The position numbers and the translations under genes are program-made. This document shows, in pieces, positions 1-9,567 of a DNA stretch of 32,944 nucleotides (its first letter is position 1; each line of letters begins with the position of its first letter). This DNA is from Lachnospiraceae bacterium (GTDB lineage: Bacteria > Bacillota > Clostridia > Lachnospirales > Lachnospiraceae), in assembly GCA_017450065.1 (NCBI GenBank), contig JAFSYI010000007.1, positions 1 to 32,944 of the forward strand. The letters run 5' to 3'. The notes under the pieces are model-generated. The model searched no databases. It was given only the letters and a program-made list of their open reading frames with translations, and was not told the DNA's origin.

Positions 1-11
1 AAAATCATTGG

Positions 12-52
12 AAAACAGGTTCAAAACAGCCATGTGATGAACCTGTTTTTTT
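12..52 (+). terminator. Rho-independent terminator of an upstream gene
   Basis: A perfect 12-bp inverted repeat (AAAACAGGTTCA at 12-23, TGAACCTGTTTT at 38-49) encloses a 14-nt loop and runs straight into a T tract ending at 52. It would end transcription of a plus-strand gene lying before the window. Confidence 0.8.
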
Positions 53-101
53 GTGGGTTTTAATGAAATTTTGTTTTTTAAGCTTTTTTACTAATTTAAA
101 T

Positions 102-129
102 TTGACATTTCATGAAAATACGATATAAT
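102..129 (+). promoter_or_regulatory. Consensus sigma-A promoter for the H1-like gene
   Basis: TTGACA at 102-107 and TATAAT at 124-129 are both perfect consensus, with a 16-bp spacer. The flanks are very AT-rich. Start of transcription would fall near 136, leaving a leader of about 70 nt before the gene at 209. A double-consensus promoter suggests high expression. Confidence 0.8.
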
Positions 130-208
130 ACCTATTGTTATATACAAGTGTTTATAATTATTTTATCATAAGTTATTACTTGTCGTGGGAAAAGGAAAGG
201 AGATCATC

Positions 209-628
209 ATGGCAGAAGTTAAGAAACCTACAGCTGTACCCAAGAAGGCTGAGGAAGCTAAAGCAGATGTAGCAGCAGAGACCAAGACAGAAGCAGCTAA
301 GAAGACAACAGCAGCAGCCAAGAAGGCAGCAGCTCCCAAGAAGACAACAGCAACAGCCAAGAAGGCAGCAGCTCCGAAGAAGGAAGCAGCACCCAAGGCA
401 GCCAGGAAAGCAGCAGCTCCGAAGAAGGAAGCAGCACCCAAGGCAGCTAAGAAGGCAGCTGAAGTAGCAGTTAAGATTCAGTTCAACGGAAACGAGGTTG
501 ATCTTGACTGGCTTAAGGCAGAGGTTGCCAATAAGGCAGGCGACGGCGCAGTTGCATACTTTAATGCAAATGAAGGAAAGGTATACTGCACAGTTAACGG
601 AGAAGCTAAGTGTGACTTCGAGGTTTAA
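209..628 (+). CDS. Histone-H1-like Ala/Lys/Pro-rich protein with small C-terminal domain
   Basis: This encodes 139 residues. Residues 1 to about 85 are almost only Ala, Lys, Pro, Glu and Thr, arranged as repeated AAPKK and AAKKAA blocks, like bacterial histone H1-like tails (for example AlgP or HctB). About 55 C-terminal residues form a normal-looking domain starting near VKIQFNGNEVDLDWL and ending in CDFEV, which resembles a Clostridia family I recall as DUF6465. The ATG at 209 is chosen because GGAG at 199-202 sits 6 nt upstream; an in-frame start at 185 lacks such a site. The gene has its own consensus promoter and its own terminator. A DNA- or RNA-binding, nucleoid-compacting role is inference from composition only; the C-terminal domain could carry a quite different function. 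Confidence 0.85.
   Translation: MAEVKKPTAVPKKAEEAKADVAAETKTEAAKKTTAAAKKAAAPKKTTATAKKAAAPKKEAAPKAARKAAAPKKEAAPKAAKKAAEVAVKIQFNGNEVDLDWLKAEVANKAGDGAVAYFNANEGKVYCTVNGEAKCDFEV
365..454 (+). repeat. Two tandem 45-bp coding repeats in the H1-like gene
   Basis: Two 15-codon units (365-409 and 410-454) are nearly identical and encode AAAPKKEAAPKAARK and AAAPKKEAAPKAAKK. A shorter related unit (AAAPKKTTATAKK) lies just before, at 326-364. Such units can expand or contract by slippage, so tail length may vary between strains. Confidence 0.85.
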
Positions 629-670
629 TTGATCATACTGTTCAGGATATTATTTATATGAGACTGACGG

Positions 671-711
671 GCATCGGTAATATTACCGGTGCTCTTTATA
701 TTTTCGCTTTT
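671..711 (+). terminator. Terminator of the H1-like gene
   Basis: An about 10-bp stem with one G-T pair (GCATCGGTAA at 671-680 against TTACCGGTGC at 683-692) is followed by a T-rich stretch to 711. It lies 43 nt after the stop codon and before the hrcA promoter. Confidence 0.65.
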
Positions 712-733
712 TAAAAAACTGCGAATATTACTC

Positions 734-762
734 TTGACAGATAATAAATGGAGTGATATCTT
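734..762 (+). promoter_or_regulatory. Promoter of the hrcA-grpE-dnaK-dnaJ operon
   Basis: TTGACA at 734-739 is followed after 17 bp by TATCTT at 757-762. Transcription would start near 769, immediately before the CIRCE operator, the usual arrangement for HrcA-controlled operons. Confidence 0.75.
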
Positions 763-773
763 ATCTATAGATG

Positions 774-800
774 TTAGCACTCCTCTTTAATGAGTGCTAA
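774..800 (+). promoter_or_regulatory. CIRCE operator (HrcA binding site)
   Basis: The sequence TTAGCACTC, a 9-nt spacer, then GAGTGCTAA is a perfect match to the CIRCE inverted repeat; flanking G773 and C801 extend it by one pair. It sits between the promoter and hrcA. By family knowledge HrcA binds here and represses the operon until heat stress occupies the GroE chaperonin. Confidence 0.98.
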
Positions 801-836
801 CAGTATCCGGAGGATATAAGAGGGAGGTGCCGTTCA

Positions 837-1913
837 GTGGAGCTAAGCAGCAGGCAGGAAACGATCCTGTTAGCCATCATCAAGACGTATCTTGATACCG
901 GTGAACCGGTAGGCTCAAGAACAATATCCAAGTATACGGACCTTAATCTGAGCTCTGCCACTATCCGTAATGAGATGGCTGATCTCGAGGAGATGGGATA
1001 TATAATGCAGCCCCATACTTCCGCAGGCCGTATTCCTTCCGATAAGGGTTACAGATTCTATGTTGATCGTCTTATGGCCGATAAGGAGAAGGAAGTCGAT
1101 GAGATGAAGGAGATACTCATCGAGAAGGCTGACAAGATGGAACAGGTGCTCAAGCAGATAGCCAAGTCACTGTCGGTGAATACGAATTATGCCGCAATGA
1201 TTTCCGCACCCAGGTATCATCAGAACAAGCTTAAGTTCATACAGCTGTCAAGGATGGGCGATGATCAGATAGTAGCGGTCATAGTTGTTGAAGGAAACAT
1301 CATCAAGAACGAGATAATAGATGTACAGCAGTATCTTGATGACGAGACCCTGCTTAAGCTGAACATACTTTTAAACACTCACCTTAACGGCTTGTCAATA
1401 GAGGAAATTTCACTGGCAGCTATCCAGAAGATGAAGGAGCAGGCCGGCATACACTCGGAGGTTATAAGCGATGTCATCGATGCTGTCGGCGAGGCCATCA
1501 AGGCCGATGAGGATCTGGAGATATATACAAGCGGCGCAAACAATATTTTCAAGTATCCCGAGCTGAGCGATCATGAGAAGGCAAGCGAGATAATTACCGC
1601 ATTTGAAGAGAAAAAGCAGCTTTCCGATATCGTATATGAAACGCTTTCCAATGAGGATGTGGACAGAACGGGAATACAGGTTTATATAGGTGAGGAATCA
1701 CCGGTCCGGAATATGAAGGACTGCAGCGTTGTAACAGCGACCTATGAACTGGATGAGGGAATGCGCGGAACGATAGGGATAATAGGTCCGAAGCGAATGG
1801 ATTATGACAAGGTTGTAAAGACCTTAAAGTCAATAACCAGTCAGCTTGACAGTATATATAAGAACAATACCGGTAAAAAGAATAAGAGAAAAAAAGAAAT
1901 TTTGGAAGAATAG
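837..1913 (+). CDS. hrcA: Heat-inducible transcription repressor HrcA
   Basis: HrcA is the CIRCE-binding repressor of class I heat shock genes. The 358-residue protein opens with the family's winged-helix region (MELSSRQ at the start, then VGSRTISKYT and SSATIRNEMADLEEMGYI around residues 25-56, followed by SAGRIPSDKGYR). The remainder is the GAF-like dimerisation domain, ending in a short lysine-rich tail. Translation starts at a GTG at 837, with GGGAGG at 822-827 upstream. It is first in the operon and directly behind its own operator, so it is autoregulated. Length is in the normal range. Confidence 0.97.
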   Translation: MELSSRQETILLAIIKTYLDTGEPVGSRTISKYTDLNLSSATIRNEMADLEEMGYIMQPHTSAGRIPSDKGYRFYVDRLMADKEKEVDEMKEILIEKADKMEQVLKQIAKSLSVNTNYAAMISAPRYHQNKLKFIQLSRMGDDQIVAVIVVEGNIIKNEIIDVQQYLDDETLLKLNILLNTHLNGLSIEEISLAAIQKMKEQAGIHSEVISDVIDAVGEAIKADEDLEIYTSGANNIFKYPELSDHEKASEIITAFEEKKQLSDIVYETLSNEDVDRTGIQVYIGEESPVRNMKDCSVVTATYELDEGMRGTIGIIGPKRMDYDKVVKTLKSITSQLDSIYKNNTGKKNKRKKEILEE

Positions 1914-1943
1914 ATTAAGTATTTGGAAAGGAGCTGTTGAAAA

Positions 1944-2669
1944 ATGGCTGAAAAGGATTTAAACGAAGAGACGAAAATGCAGGAGGAGAAAGAGGCTGTA
2001 AACGAAGAAGAGACCGGTAAGGAGAAGGATCCTTCTTCGGATCCCGGCGATAAGACGGAAAGCGAAGGAACACAGACCGACAGTAAATCCTCTGATGATA
2101 CAGAAGCGGAAGCGGATGAAGAAAACGCAGATCCGGAGGCTGACGGCAATCCTCAGGAAGATGAAGAAGAGGGTGATGAAGCAACTGACGGAAAGGAAAA
2201 GAAGAAGCTTTTCAAGAGGAAGGAAAAGAAGGATAAAAAGGATGAGAAAATTGAGGCCCTGACGGATCAGGTCAAGCGCCAGATGGCCGAGTTCGATAAC
2301 TTCCGTAAGCGTACGGAAAAGGAAAAATCATCCATGTATGAGATGGGTGCAAGATCGGTTATCGAGAAGATACTTCCGGTCATAGATAACTTCGAGAGGG
2401 GGCTTGATACAGTCCCTGCGGATGAAGCGGATTCTCCGTTCACGGAAGGAATGCGCATGATCTATAAGCAGCTTATGACCGAGCTTGACAATATCGGAGT
2501 TAAGCCGATAGAAGCTCTGGGAGCAGAGTTCAATCCGGACTTCCACAATGCGGTAATGCAGGTTGAGAGCGAGGAGTACGAAAGCGGTCATGTGGCACAG
2601 GAGATGCAGAAAGGATATATGTACCGTGACAGTGTTGTAAGACATTCGATGGTGGCTGTGGTACCCTAG
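1944..2669 (+). CDS. grpE: Nucleotide exchange factor GrpE
   Basis: GrpE releases ADP from DnaK and works as a dimer. The 241-residue protein has an unusually long acidic leader (residues 1-83, mainly Glu and Asp), then a lysine-rich stretch (84-102), then the GrpE core. Core signatures are QMAEFDNFRKRTEKEK (113-128), LPVIDNFERGL (144-154), EFNPDFHNAVM and a GYMYRDSVVRHSMVAV end. Most GrpE proteins have 180-215 residues, and the surplus is the charged N-terminus. The start has AAAGGAG upstream. It follows hrcA by 30 nt and precedes dnaK by 148 nt; that gap holds an imperfect GC-rich hairpin near 2675-2699 which may adjust grpE/dnaK ratios. Confidence 0.96.
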   Translation: MAEKDLNEETKMQEEKEAVNEEETGKEKDPSSDPGDKTESEGTQTDSKSSDDTEAEADEENADPEADGNPQEDEEEGDEATDGKEKKKLFKRKEKKDKKDEKIEALTDQVKRQMAEFDNFRKRTEKEKSSMYEMGARSVIEKILPVIDNFERGLDTVPADEADSPFTEGMRMIYKQLMTELDNIGVKPIEALGAEFNPDFHNAVMQVESEEYESGHVAQEMQKGYMYRDSVVRHSMVAVVP

Positions 2670-2787
2670 ACATGATCCCGGTATGATACGGCCGGGGATG
2701 ATATGCCGGGAAGGCAGCATAATATACAAAACAAGATTCTTCGATCGTGAAGAAGCTTTTAACATATAGTATAAGATTCAGAAATGA

Positions 2788-4704
<1,917 letters not shown>

Positions 4705-4730
4705 GATTTACAGGTTGAGATATGCTATAT

Positions 4731-4754
4731 GCCCACTCTCTGACGGGAGTGGGC
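4731..4754 (+). other. Intercistronic hairpin between dnaK and dnaJ
   Basis: A perfect 8-bp stem (GCCCACTC at 4731-4738, GAGTGGGC at 4747-4754) with an 8-nt loop lies 26 nt after dnaK. No T run follows, so it does not look like a full terminator. It could be a 3'-end stabiliser or processing signal that leaves dnaK mRNA in excess over dnaJ; that role is inference. Confidence 0.6.
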
Positions 4755-4804
4755 TGTAGTTATTATGATAATCGGGTAATTTATGGAAATCAAGAGGTAG
4801 ACCA

Positions 4805-5965
4805 ATGGCAGAAACTAAGAGGGATTACTATGAGGTCTTAGGCGTTAACAAAGGCGCGGATGAGGCTGAGATCAAAAAAGCATACAGAGCCCTTGCAAAA
4901 AAATATCATCCCGATGCGAATCCGGGTGATAAAGAGGCTGAAAAAAAATTCAAGGAAGCAAGCGAAGCATATGCCGTACTTAGCGATCCCGATAAGAGGA
5001 GACAGTATGATCAGTTCGGACATGCTGCTTTTGACGGCGGATCAGGCGGATTCGGAAGCGGCTTCGATTTTACAGGTGCTGATTTTTCCGATATTTTCGG
5101 TGATATCTTCGGTGATCTGTTCGGAGCAGGCAGAACAAGGAGCGGCGGTTCCGGTAACGGTCCCATGAAGGGTGCCAATATCCGTACAAGTGTAAGGATT
5201 ACCTTCGAGGAGTCTGTAACGGGAGTTGATAAGGAGATAGAGCTTACGCTTAAGGATCCCTGCAATAACTGTAAGGGAACCGGTGCAAGACCGGGCACAT
5301 CACCTGAAACCTGCAGCAAGTGCGGAGGTAAAGGCCAGGTTGTTTATACCCAGCAGTCACTGTTTGGAATGGTGCGTAATGTATCCAGCTGCCCTGACTG
5401 CCACGGAAGCGGCAAGGTAGTTAAGGACAAATGTCCGGAGTGTCACGGAAGCGGATATATTTCGAGCAGAAAGAAGATACAGGTAACGATCCCGGCAGGA
5501 ATAGATAATGGTCAGAGTGTGCGTATCCGTGAGAAGGGTGAACCCGGCGTAAACGGCGGGCCGAGAGGAGATCTTCTGGTTGAAGTTGTGATCCAGCGTC
5601 ATCCTATCTTCCAAAGAAACGATATGGATGTTTATTCGACGGCACCCATCTCCTTTGCTGTGGCTGCACTCGGCGGAGAAATATTCATTGATACGGTTGA
5701 CGGCAAGGTAATATATGAGGTTAAAGCCGGTACACAGACAGATACCAGGGTGCGTCTCAAGGGTAAGGGAATGCCGTCACTCAGAAATAAACAGGTAAGA
5801 GGTGACCATTATGTAACGCTGGTGGTACAGGTACCCGACCGTCTGAGTAACGAGGCGAAGGAGCTTCTCAGGGAATTTGACAAGGCAAGCGGAGATACGT
5901 TAAACGCGGTGGAACAGCAGTCCGACGGGAAGGACAAAAAGAAGAAGGGATTCTGGAATAAATAA
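4805..5965 (+). CDS. dnaJ: Chaperone protein DnaJ (Hsp40)
   Basis: DnaJ delivers clients to DnaK and stimulates its ATPase. The 386-residue class A J protein has the J domain at residues 5-70 with HPD at 35-37, then a Gly/Phe-rich linker. Four zinc-binding CxxCxGxG repeats follow ([32 protein letters not shown]). Then come the substrate-binding beta domains and a lysine-rich end. All expected motifs are intact. It is the last gene of the heat shock operon, 100 nt after dnaK. Confidence 0.98.
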   Translation: MAETKRDYYEVLGVNKGADEAEIKKAYRALAKKYHPDANPGDKEAEKKFKEASEAYAVLSDPDKRRQYDQFGHAAFDGGSGGFGSGFDFTGADFSDIFGDIFGDLFGAGRTRSGGSGNGPMKGANIRTSVRITFEESVTGVDKEIELTLKDPCNNCKGTGARPGTSPETCSKCGGKGQVVYTQQSLFGMVRNVSSCPDCHGSGKVVKDKCPECHGSGYISSRKKIQVTIPAGIDNGQSVRIREKGEPGVNGGPRGDLLVEVVIQRHPIFQRNDMDVYSTAPISFAVAALGGEIFIDTVDGKVIYEVKAGTQTDTRVRLKGKGMPSLRNKQVRGDHYVTLVVQVPDRLSNEAKELLREFDKASGDTLNAVEQQSDGKDKKKKGFWNK

Positions 5966-5982
5966 TCCGGGTAACAGTAATA

Positions 5983-6011
5983 TTGAAAGCCCGTGGGGTT
6001 TATGTTATAGT
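5983..6011 (+). promoter_or_regulatory. Possible promoter for the zinc ribbon/DUF4190 gene
   Basis: TTGAAA at 5983-5988 and TATAGT at 6006-6011 are separated by 17 bp. The predicted start near 6018 falls inside the hairpin at 6009-6036, so this may be a chance match, or the hairpin may form the 5' end of the transcript. Confidence 0.35.
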
Positions 6012-6041
6012 AAACGCAGTAACAGCTGCGTTTACTTTATT
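6009..6041 (+). terminator. Terminator of the heat shock operon
   Basis: An 11-bp perfect stem (AGTAAACGCAG at 6009-6019, CTGCGTTTACT at 6026-6036) with a 6-nt loop is followed by a short T-rich stretch (TTATT). It lies 44 nt after the dnaJ stop and before the next gene. Confidence 0.65.
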
Positions 6042-6094
6042 AAAAGGGGAATTGCAGTTCTTTTATACAGCTTGGGAAATACGGGGGAAATAAT

Positions 6095-6778
6095 ATGAAA
6101 TGTAGTATATGCGGAAGTGAGAATAACGGGACCAGGTTTTGTACATCCTGCGGGGCCAGACTTTATGATGATAACGATACTGTTTCTCCGGTAACCGGGA
6201 ATACTGAGGATTCCGGGACGGCCGGCTTTAGTTCCGATGATCCGGGAACAGATGCGTCAATCGGTATTTCACAGGGTATTGAGGAAGCTGAGGCATCAGC
6301 GGCTCAGGCTGCAGAGGATCTTAATAATGCAGCAGGTGAAGCATTCCATACCATGGCGGGAAGCACATCATCCGGCAACGACAGTAATACGGGTTCCGCT
6401 GCATCGGGAAGCTATGATACAGGATCTGCGGGGGCTGAAGGCAGCAGTAATTATTATGATGCCGGATATCAGGGCGGGTATTCCTATAATGACGGATATA
6501 CGGAAGGCGGAGGCTTTATCGGTTTTGCCATTGCTTCGCTTATATGCGGCATTATTTCAATGCTGTGCTGTATATGCTCATGTGCCAATCTTCCGTTATG
6601 CATAGCCGCGATAGTTCTTGGGATAATCACTCTTACCAAGCACTATGACGGAAAAGGTATGGCTATAGCCGGCATTATTACCGGAGGCCTTGGTCTTGTA
6701 CTGGGTCTTGTCATGCTGGGTGGATACCTTTCGGATGGAGAGTTAAGAGAATCGGTTGATGAAGTTTTTGATATGTAA
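6095..6778 (+). CDS. Zinc ribbon and DUF4190-type membrane protein
   Basis: The 227-residue protein starts with a zinc ribbon (CSICGSENNGTRFCTSCG, residues 3-20). A long Ser/Gly/Ala/Asp-rich linker follows (about 25-135). The C-terminus has two hydrophobic segments (IGFAIASLICGIISMLCCIC and GMAIAGIITGGLGLVLGLV) joined by a loop with ITLTKHYDGKG, the layout of DUF4190 proteins. A run of cysteines (CCICSC) sits in the first membrane segment. The start has GGGGGA upstream. The next gene's ATG follows the TAA stop directly, so the two are probably translated together. Function is unknown. Confidence 0.8.
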   Translation: MKCSICGSENNGTRFCTSCGARLYDDNDTVSPVTGNTEDSGTAGFSSDDPGTDASIGISQGIEEAEASAAQAAEDLNNAAGEAFHTMAGSTSSGNDSNTGSAASGSYDTGSAGAEGSSNYYDAGYQGGYSYNDGYTEGGGFIGFAIASLICGIISMLCCICSCANLPLCIAAIVLGIITLTKHYDGKGMAIAGIITGGLGLVLGLVMLGGYLSDGELRESVDEVFDM

Positions 6779-7444
6779 ATGAAAAACGTACAAAGAATAA
6801 AAATGCCCGGAACTGTAGATAAAACGTTTTATGAAACAGGTAAATGGTTATTGGCTGTAGCGGTTGCTGCAGCCATATTTATACGCGTATTCGGCGATTC
6901 ATGGCTGACAAAGGTTCCCGACTGCTACTTTGAAACTGTGACCGGACTGTACTGCCCGGGATGCGGAGGCACAAGATCGGTCATAGCCCTGGTTCAGGGA
7001 GATATACTGAAGAGCTTTATATGCCATCCGGTTGTGCTCTATGCCGCAGTTGTATATGCTGTGTTTATGATCCGGATGTTTATGCTGATCCACAGGGACA
7101 GATCCGGTTACCATACTTCCGTAACCGACGCATCTGCAACCGGGACTTCCGTGCCGGAAGCTTCCGTATCCGGAGCATCTTCAGCCGGGACTTCTGTTCC
7201 GGGAGCTTCCGTGACAGACGTATCTTCAGCCGGCAATCCCATATCCTGTACTGTGGCAGCCGGTTCCTTAAATAAGAAGGATGTACGCCGGACAGCCTTC
7301 GACAGAAAGAAACAGGATAAGGTACGGACCGGATACAGGGACGGAAGGATACTGATCTTTATATACATAGGGATAGCCCTTACGATAGTCCAATGGATCG
7401 TAAAGCTTGTTCTGCTGATCAAATATGATATACATCTGATATGA
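6779..7444 (+). CDS. DUF2752 membrane protein with repeat insertion
   Basis: The 221-residue protein carries the DUF2752 signature CPGCGGTRSVIALVQGD followed by an HPVVLYAAVVYAVFMI membrane helix. Other helices lie near the N-terminus (WLLAVAVAAAIFIRVF) and C-terminus (ILIFIYIGIALTIVQWIV). Between the second and third helices, where family members normally have a short loop, is an about 45-residue Ser/Thr/Ala/Val/Gly-rich stretch made of 15-residue repeats. The ATG abuts the previous stop (TAAATG), implying translational coupling. DUF2752 genes often neighbour DUF4190 or zinc ribbon proteins, but no biochemical role is known to me. Confidence 0.8.
   Translation: MKNVQRIKMPGTVDKTFYETGKWLLAVAVAAAIFIRVFGDSWLTKVPDCYFETVTGLYCPGCGGTRSVIALVQGDILKSFICHPVVLYAAVVYAVFMIRMFMLIHRDRSGYHTSVTDASATGTSVPEASVSGASSAGTSVPGASVTDVSSAGNPISCTVAAGSLNKKDVRRTAFDRKKQDKVRTGYRDGRILIFIYIGIALTIVQWIVKLVLLIKYDIHLI
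7115..7234 (+). repeat. 45-bp tandem repeats inside the DUF2752 gene
   Basis: Two in-frame 45-bp units (7145-7189, coding TSVPEASVSGASSAG, and 7190-7234, coding TSVPGASVTDVSSAG) follow a shortened 30-bp unit (7115-7144, TSVTDASATG). The divergence shows the repeats are not brand-new. Confidence 0.8.
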
Positions 7445-7453
7445 GTGAGATGA

Positions 7454-7513
7454 CTGCTTTCGGCAGAGCCTGGTCCAATACGAATAGCGAATTTCTGATG
7501 AAATCAGCTATTC
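7454..7513. repeat. Structured intergenic repeat, copy A
   Basis: This stretch matches 29228-29287 over about 60 bp. It folds as a small hairpin (CTGCT, loop, GGCAG at 7454-7466), a 15-nt linker, then a longer hairpin with outer arms GAATAGC (7482-7488) and GCTATTC (7507-7513) around TTTC-TGAT-GAAA. It lies between the convergent DUF2752 and methyltransferase genes and could act as a two-way terminator, but no T tract is present. Confidence 0.7.
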
Positions 7514-7528
7514 TATCTTATACGGTAT

Positions 7529-8392
7529 TCAGGAACTGCAATACCTTCCGGAGGCTCCGCAGGGAAGAATAAGCCCTGAGGATGTAACGGGAAGACCTAT
7601 TTCACCTGCTTCTACAAATCCACCGAATTTTTTTACCAGCGCAGTATTCATCATATATGAAAGAACCGCCGGCTGTAAACCTGTGGTATATGAATTGACA
7701 AGAAAGAAAAGCGGTCTGTCGGCAAGTATCTGAGTACACAGCTCTATAAAAGGATATATCGAATCCTCAATCTTCCAGATCTCGCCTTTGGGACCGCGTC
7801 CGTAAGACGGAGGATCCATTATGATCGCATCATATTTATTTCCCCGCCTTATTTCCCGCTCCACGAATTTAACACAGTCATCGACAAGCCAGCGGACAGG
7901 TGCATCCTTAAGACCTGAGCTTATCGCATTTTCTTTTGCCCATGTAACCATTCCCTTAGAGGCGTCAACATGAGTTACATGAGCCCCGGCACCTGCCGCA
8001 GCCAGAGTGGCTCCGCCTGTATAGGCAAACAGATTCAGTACACGGACGGTTTTTTTGGCATTTCTTATAAGCTCTGAAAACCAGTCCCAGTTTGCGGCCT
8101 GTTCCGGAAAGAGTCCGGTATGCTTGAAAGAGAAAGGCTTAAGGTTGAATGTAAGGCTTCCGTAAGCTATTGACCACTGATCCGGAAGATCGAAGAATTC
8201 CCATTCTCCGCCGCCTTTGCTGCTTCTGTGATAATGTGCGTTGGGTTTCTTCCATCCCGGCTTATTTCTCCCTGTTTCCCAGATGACCTGCGGATCGGGC
8301 CGTATCAGAAGATAGTCTCCCCATCTCTCGAGCTTCTCTCCTCCGTCTGTATCGATAACTTCATAATCCGTCCATTTATCAGCAACCCACAT
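7529..8392 (-). CDS. RlmI-like class I SAM-dependent methyltransferase
   Basis: The 287-residue protein resembles the C-terminal catalytic half of RlmI/RlmK-type 23S rRNA cytosine methyltransferases. It has VLNLFAYTGGATLAAAGAGA (118-137) as the SAM-binding loop, HVDASKGMVTWAKEN as the acidic ribose-binding motif, and DPPSYGRG (193-200) as the catalytic motif. There is no N-terminal PUA domain; the first 115 residues hold a WGDYLLIRPDPQVIW segment typical of this short subfamily. The ATG at 8392 is chosen because AAGGGAGAGG lies just upstream; the reading frame stays open for 83 more codons but without family resemblance. The target RNA is not determined. It lies downstream of the UXS-type gene, with a hairpin between. 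Confidence 0.85.
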   Translation of the reverse strand: MWVADKWTDYEVIDTDGGEKLERWGDYLLIRPDPQVIWETGRNKPGWKKPNAHYHRSSKGGGEWEFFDLPDQWSIAYGSLTFNLKPFSFKHTGLFPEQAANWDWFSELIRNAKKTVRVLNLFAYTGGATLAAAGAGAHVTHVDASKGMVTWAKENAISSGLKDAPVRWLVDDCVKFVEREIRRGNKYDAIIMDPPSYGRGPKGEIWKIEDSIYPFIELCTQILADRPLFFLVNSYTTGLQPAVLSYMMNTALVKKFGGFVEAGEIGLPVTSSGLILPCGASGRYCSS

Positions 8393-8438
8393 GGAGCCTC
8401 TCCCTTGATCAAAGCAACAGTTAAATAATAAAATATAT

Positions 8439-8464
8439 CTGTTCCGGTAAAACGTACCGGACAG
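8439..8464 (-). terminator. Probable terminator of the UXS-type gene
   Basis: A stem of CTGT plus CCGGTA pairs with TACCGG plus ACAG, with one bulged base and a 5-nt loop (8439-8464). On the minus strand it is followed by a T/A-rich run (ATATATTTTATT). It lies 4 nt after the epimerase stop and ahead of the methyltransferase ribosome binding site, so it may only attenuate. Confidence 0.5.
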
Positions 8465-8468
8465 TTCT

Positions 8469-9407
8469 TTATATAAGCTCTTTAAAATATGCGATCGTAG
8501 AAACCAGACCGTTCTTAAGCTGAACGGTAGGTTCCCAGTTAAGCTCTTTCTTGGCCAGGGTGATATCGGGACGTCTCTGCGTGGGATCGTCAACGGGAAG
8601 ATCCCTGTATACGAGCTTTGAATCCGATCCTGTGAGTTCAATGACTATCTCGGCCAGCTCCTTTATCGTGAATTCGCCCGGATTACCTATATTAACAGGT
8701 CCGGTGAAGCCGTCACGGCTGTTCATGAGACGTACCATACCTTCGATGAGGTCATCCACATAGCAGAAGCTTCTGGTCTGGGAACCGTCTCCGTAGATCG
8801 TTATATCCTCGCCCTTAAGTGCCTGGACTATGAAATTGGAAACAACACGACCGTCTCCGATGTCCATTCTGGGACCGTAGGTGTTAAATATCCTCATAAC
8901 CTTTATATCTACATTATGCTGTCTGTGGTAATCGAAGAAAAGAGTCTCGGCCACTCTTTTTCCTTCATCATAGCAGGAACGGGGACCTATGGTATTTACG
9001 CAGCCGCGGTAGCTTTCGGGCTGAGGGTTGCATTCCGGATCTCCGTATACCTCCGAAGTGGATGTCTGGAGGATACGGGCGCCGGTTCTCTTGGCGAGGC
9101 CCAGAGTGTTAAACGCTCCGTAAATGGATGTCTTGGTTGTATAGATCGGATCCTTCTGATACCACAGGGGGCTTGCCGGACATGCGAGATTATATATCTG
9201 GTCGCATTCAACAAAAATAGGCTGTATCACATCATGTCTTATGAATTCAAAATATGGATTTCCCAGAAGATGGCGGATATTATCCTTGCTTCCGGTAAAC
9301 AGATTGTCCACACATATAACATCATTTCCGTCGGCTATAAGCCTGTCGCACAGATTGGATCCGAGAAAGCCGGCTCCGCCTGTTACCAATACTCTTTTTC
9401 TTCGCAT
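8469..9407 (-). CDS. UDP-glucuronate decarboxylase-type NAD-dependent epimerase
   Basis: UXS enzymes turn UDP-glucuronate into UDP-xylose, a precursor for wall or capsule sugars. The 312-residue protein has the Rossmann signature GGAGFLGS (10-17), the TSTSEVYG substrate loop (115-122), and catalytic Tyr146 and Lys150 in YDEGKR. It also has the UXS-typical [13 protein letters not shown] segment and [18 protein letters not shown]. The ATG at 9407 has AAGGAGA 8 nt upstream and begins at the Rossmann strand; an upstream TTG at 9434 is less likely. It stands alone, away from any visible polysaccharide cluster. A related dTDP-glucose dehydratase-like activity cannot be excluded, but the active-site signature favours UXS. 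Confidence 0.9.
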   Translation of the reverse strand: MRRKRVLVTGGAGFLGSNLCDRLIADGNDVICVDNLFTGSKDNIRHLLGNPYFEFIRHDVIQPIFVECDQIYNLACPASPLWYQKDPIYTTKTSIYGAFNTLGLAKRTGARILQTSTSEVYGDPECNPQPESYRGCVNTIGPRSCYDEGKRVAETLFFDYHRQHNVDIKVMRIFNTYGPRMDIGDGRVVSNFIVQALKGEDITIYGDGSQTRSFCYVDDLIEGMVRLMNSRDGFTGPVNIGNPGEFTIKELAEIVIELTGSDSKLVYRDLPVDDPTQRRPDITLAKKELNWEPTVQLKNGLVSTIAYFKELI

Positions 9408-9478
9408 TTTTATTATCTCCTTATATTTGGGCAATTAACTGATATTGTTATTTAAATGCTTTATCCTGTAACTTTAGT

Positions 9479-9487
9479 ATTATATCA
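9479..9487 (-). promoter_or_regulatory. Extended -10 promoter for the UXS-type gene
   Basis: Read on the minus strand, the sequence is TGATATAAT, a consensus TATAAT preceded by the TG extended -10 dinucleotide. No good -35 hexamer is present, which fits extended -10 promoters. The leader would be about 65 nt. Confidence 0.55.
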
Positions 9488-9508
9488 TAGTATATGGGAT
9501 TAAGGCTA

Positions 9509-9538
9509 TTGTATTTTGCGGGAGTGCTGTGTTAGAAT
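9509..9538 (+). promoter_or_regulatory. Promoter for sua5
   Basis: TTGTAT at 9509-9514 and TAGAAT at 9533-9538 are 18 bp apart, with TG at 9530-9531 giving an extended -10. It is divergent from the UXS promoter. Confidence 0.55.
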
Positions 9539-9567
9539 CTTGAAATACAGTAAATTACAGGAGTATA

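Noticed and set aside
4731-4754. Full transcription terminator after dnaK
   Set aside because: The stem is not followed by a T tract and dnaJ, in the same operon, follows without its own promoter.
8393-8641. N-terminal extension of the RlmI-like methyltransferase
   Set aside because: The extra 83 codons run over the terminator and the end of the epimerase gene, have no family similarity, and a good ribosome site precedes the ATG at 8392.
8916-9455. 179-codon open frame on the plus strand opposite the UXS-type gene
   Set aside because: It runs antisense to conserved epimerase motifs and has no family resemblance.
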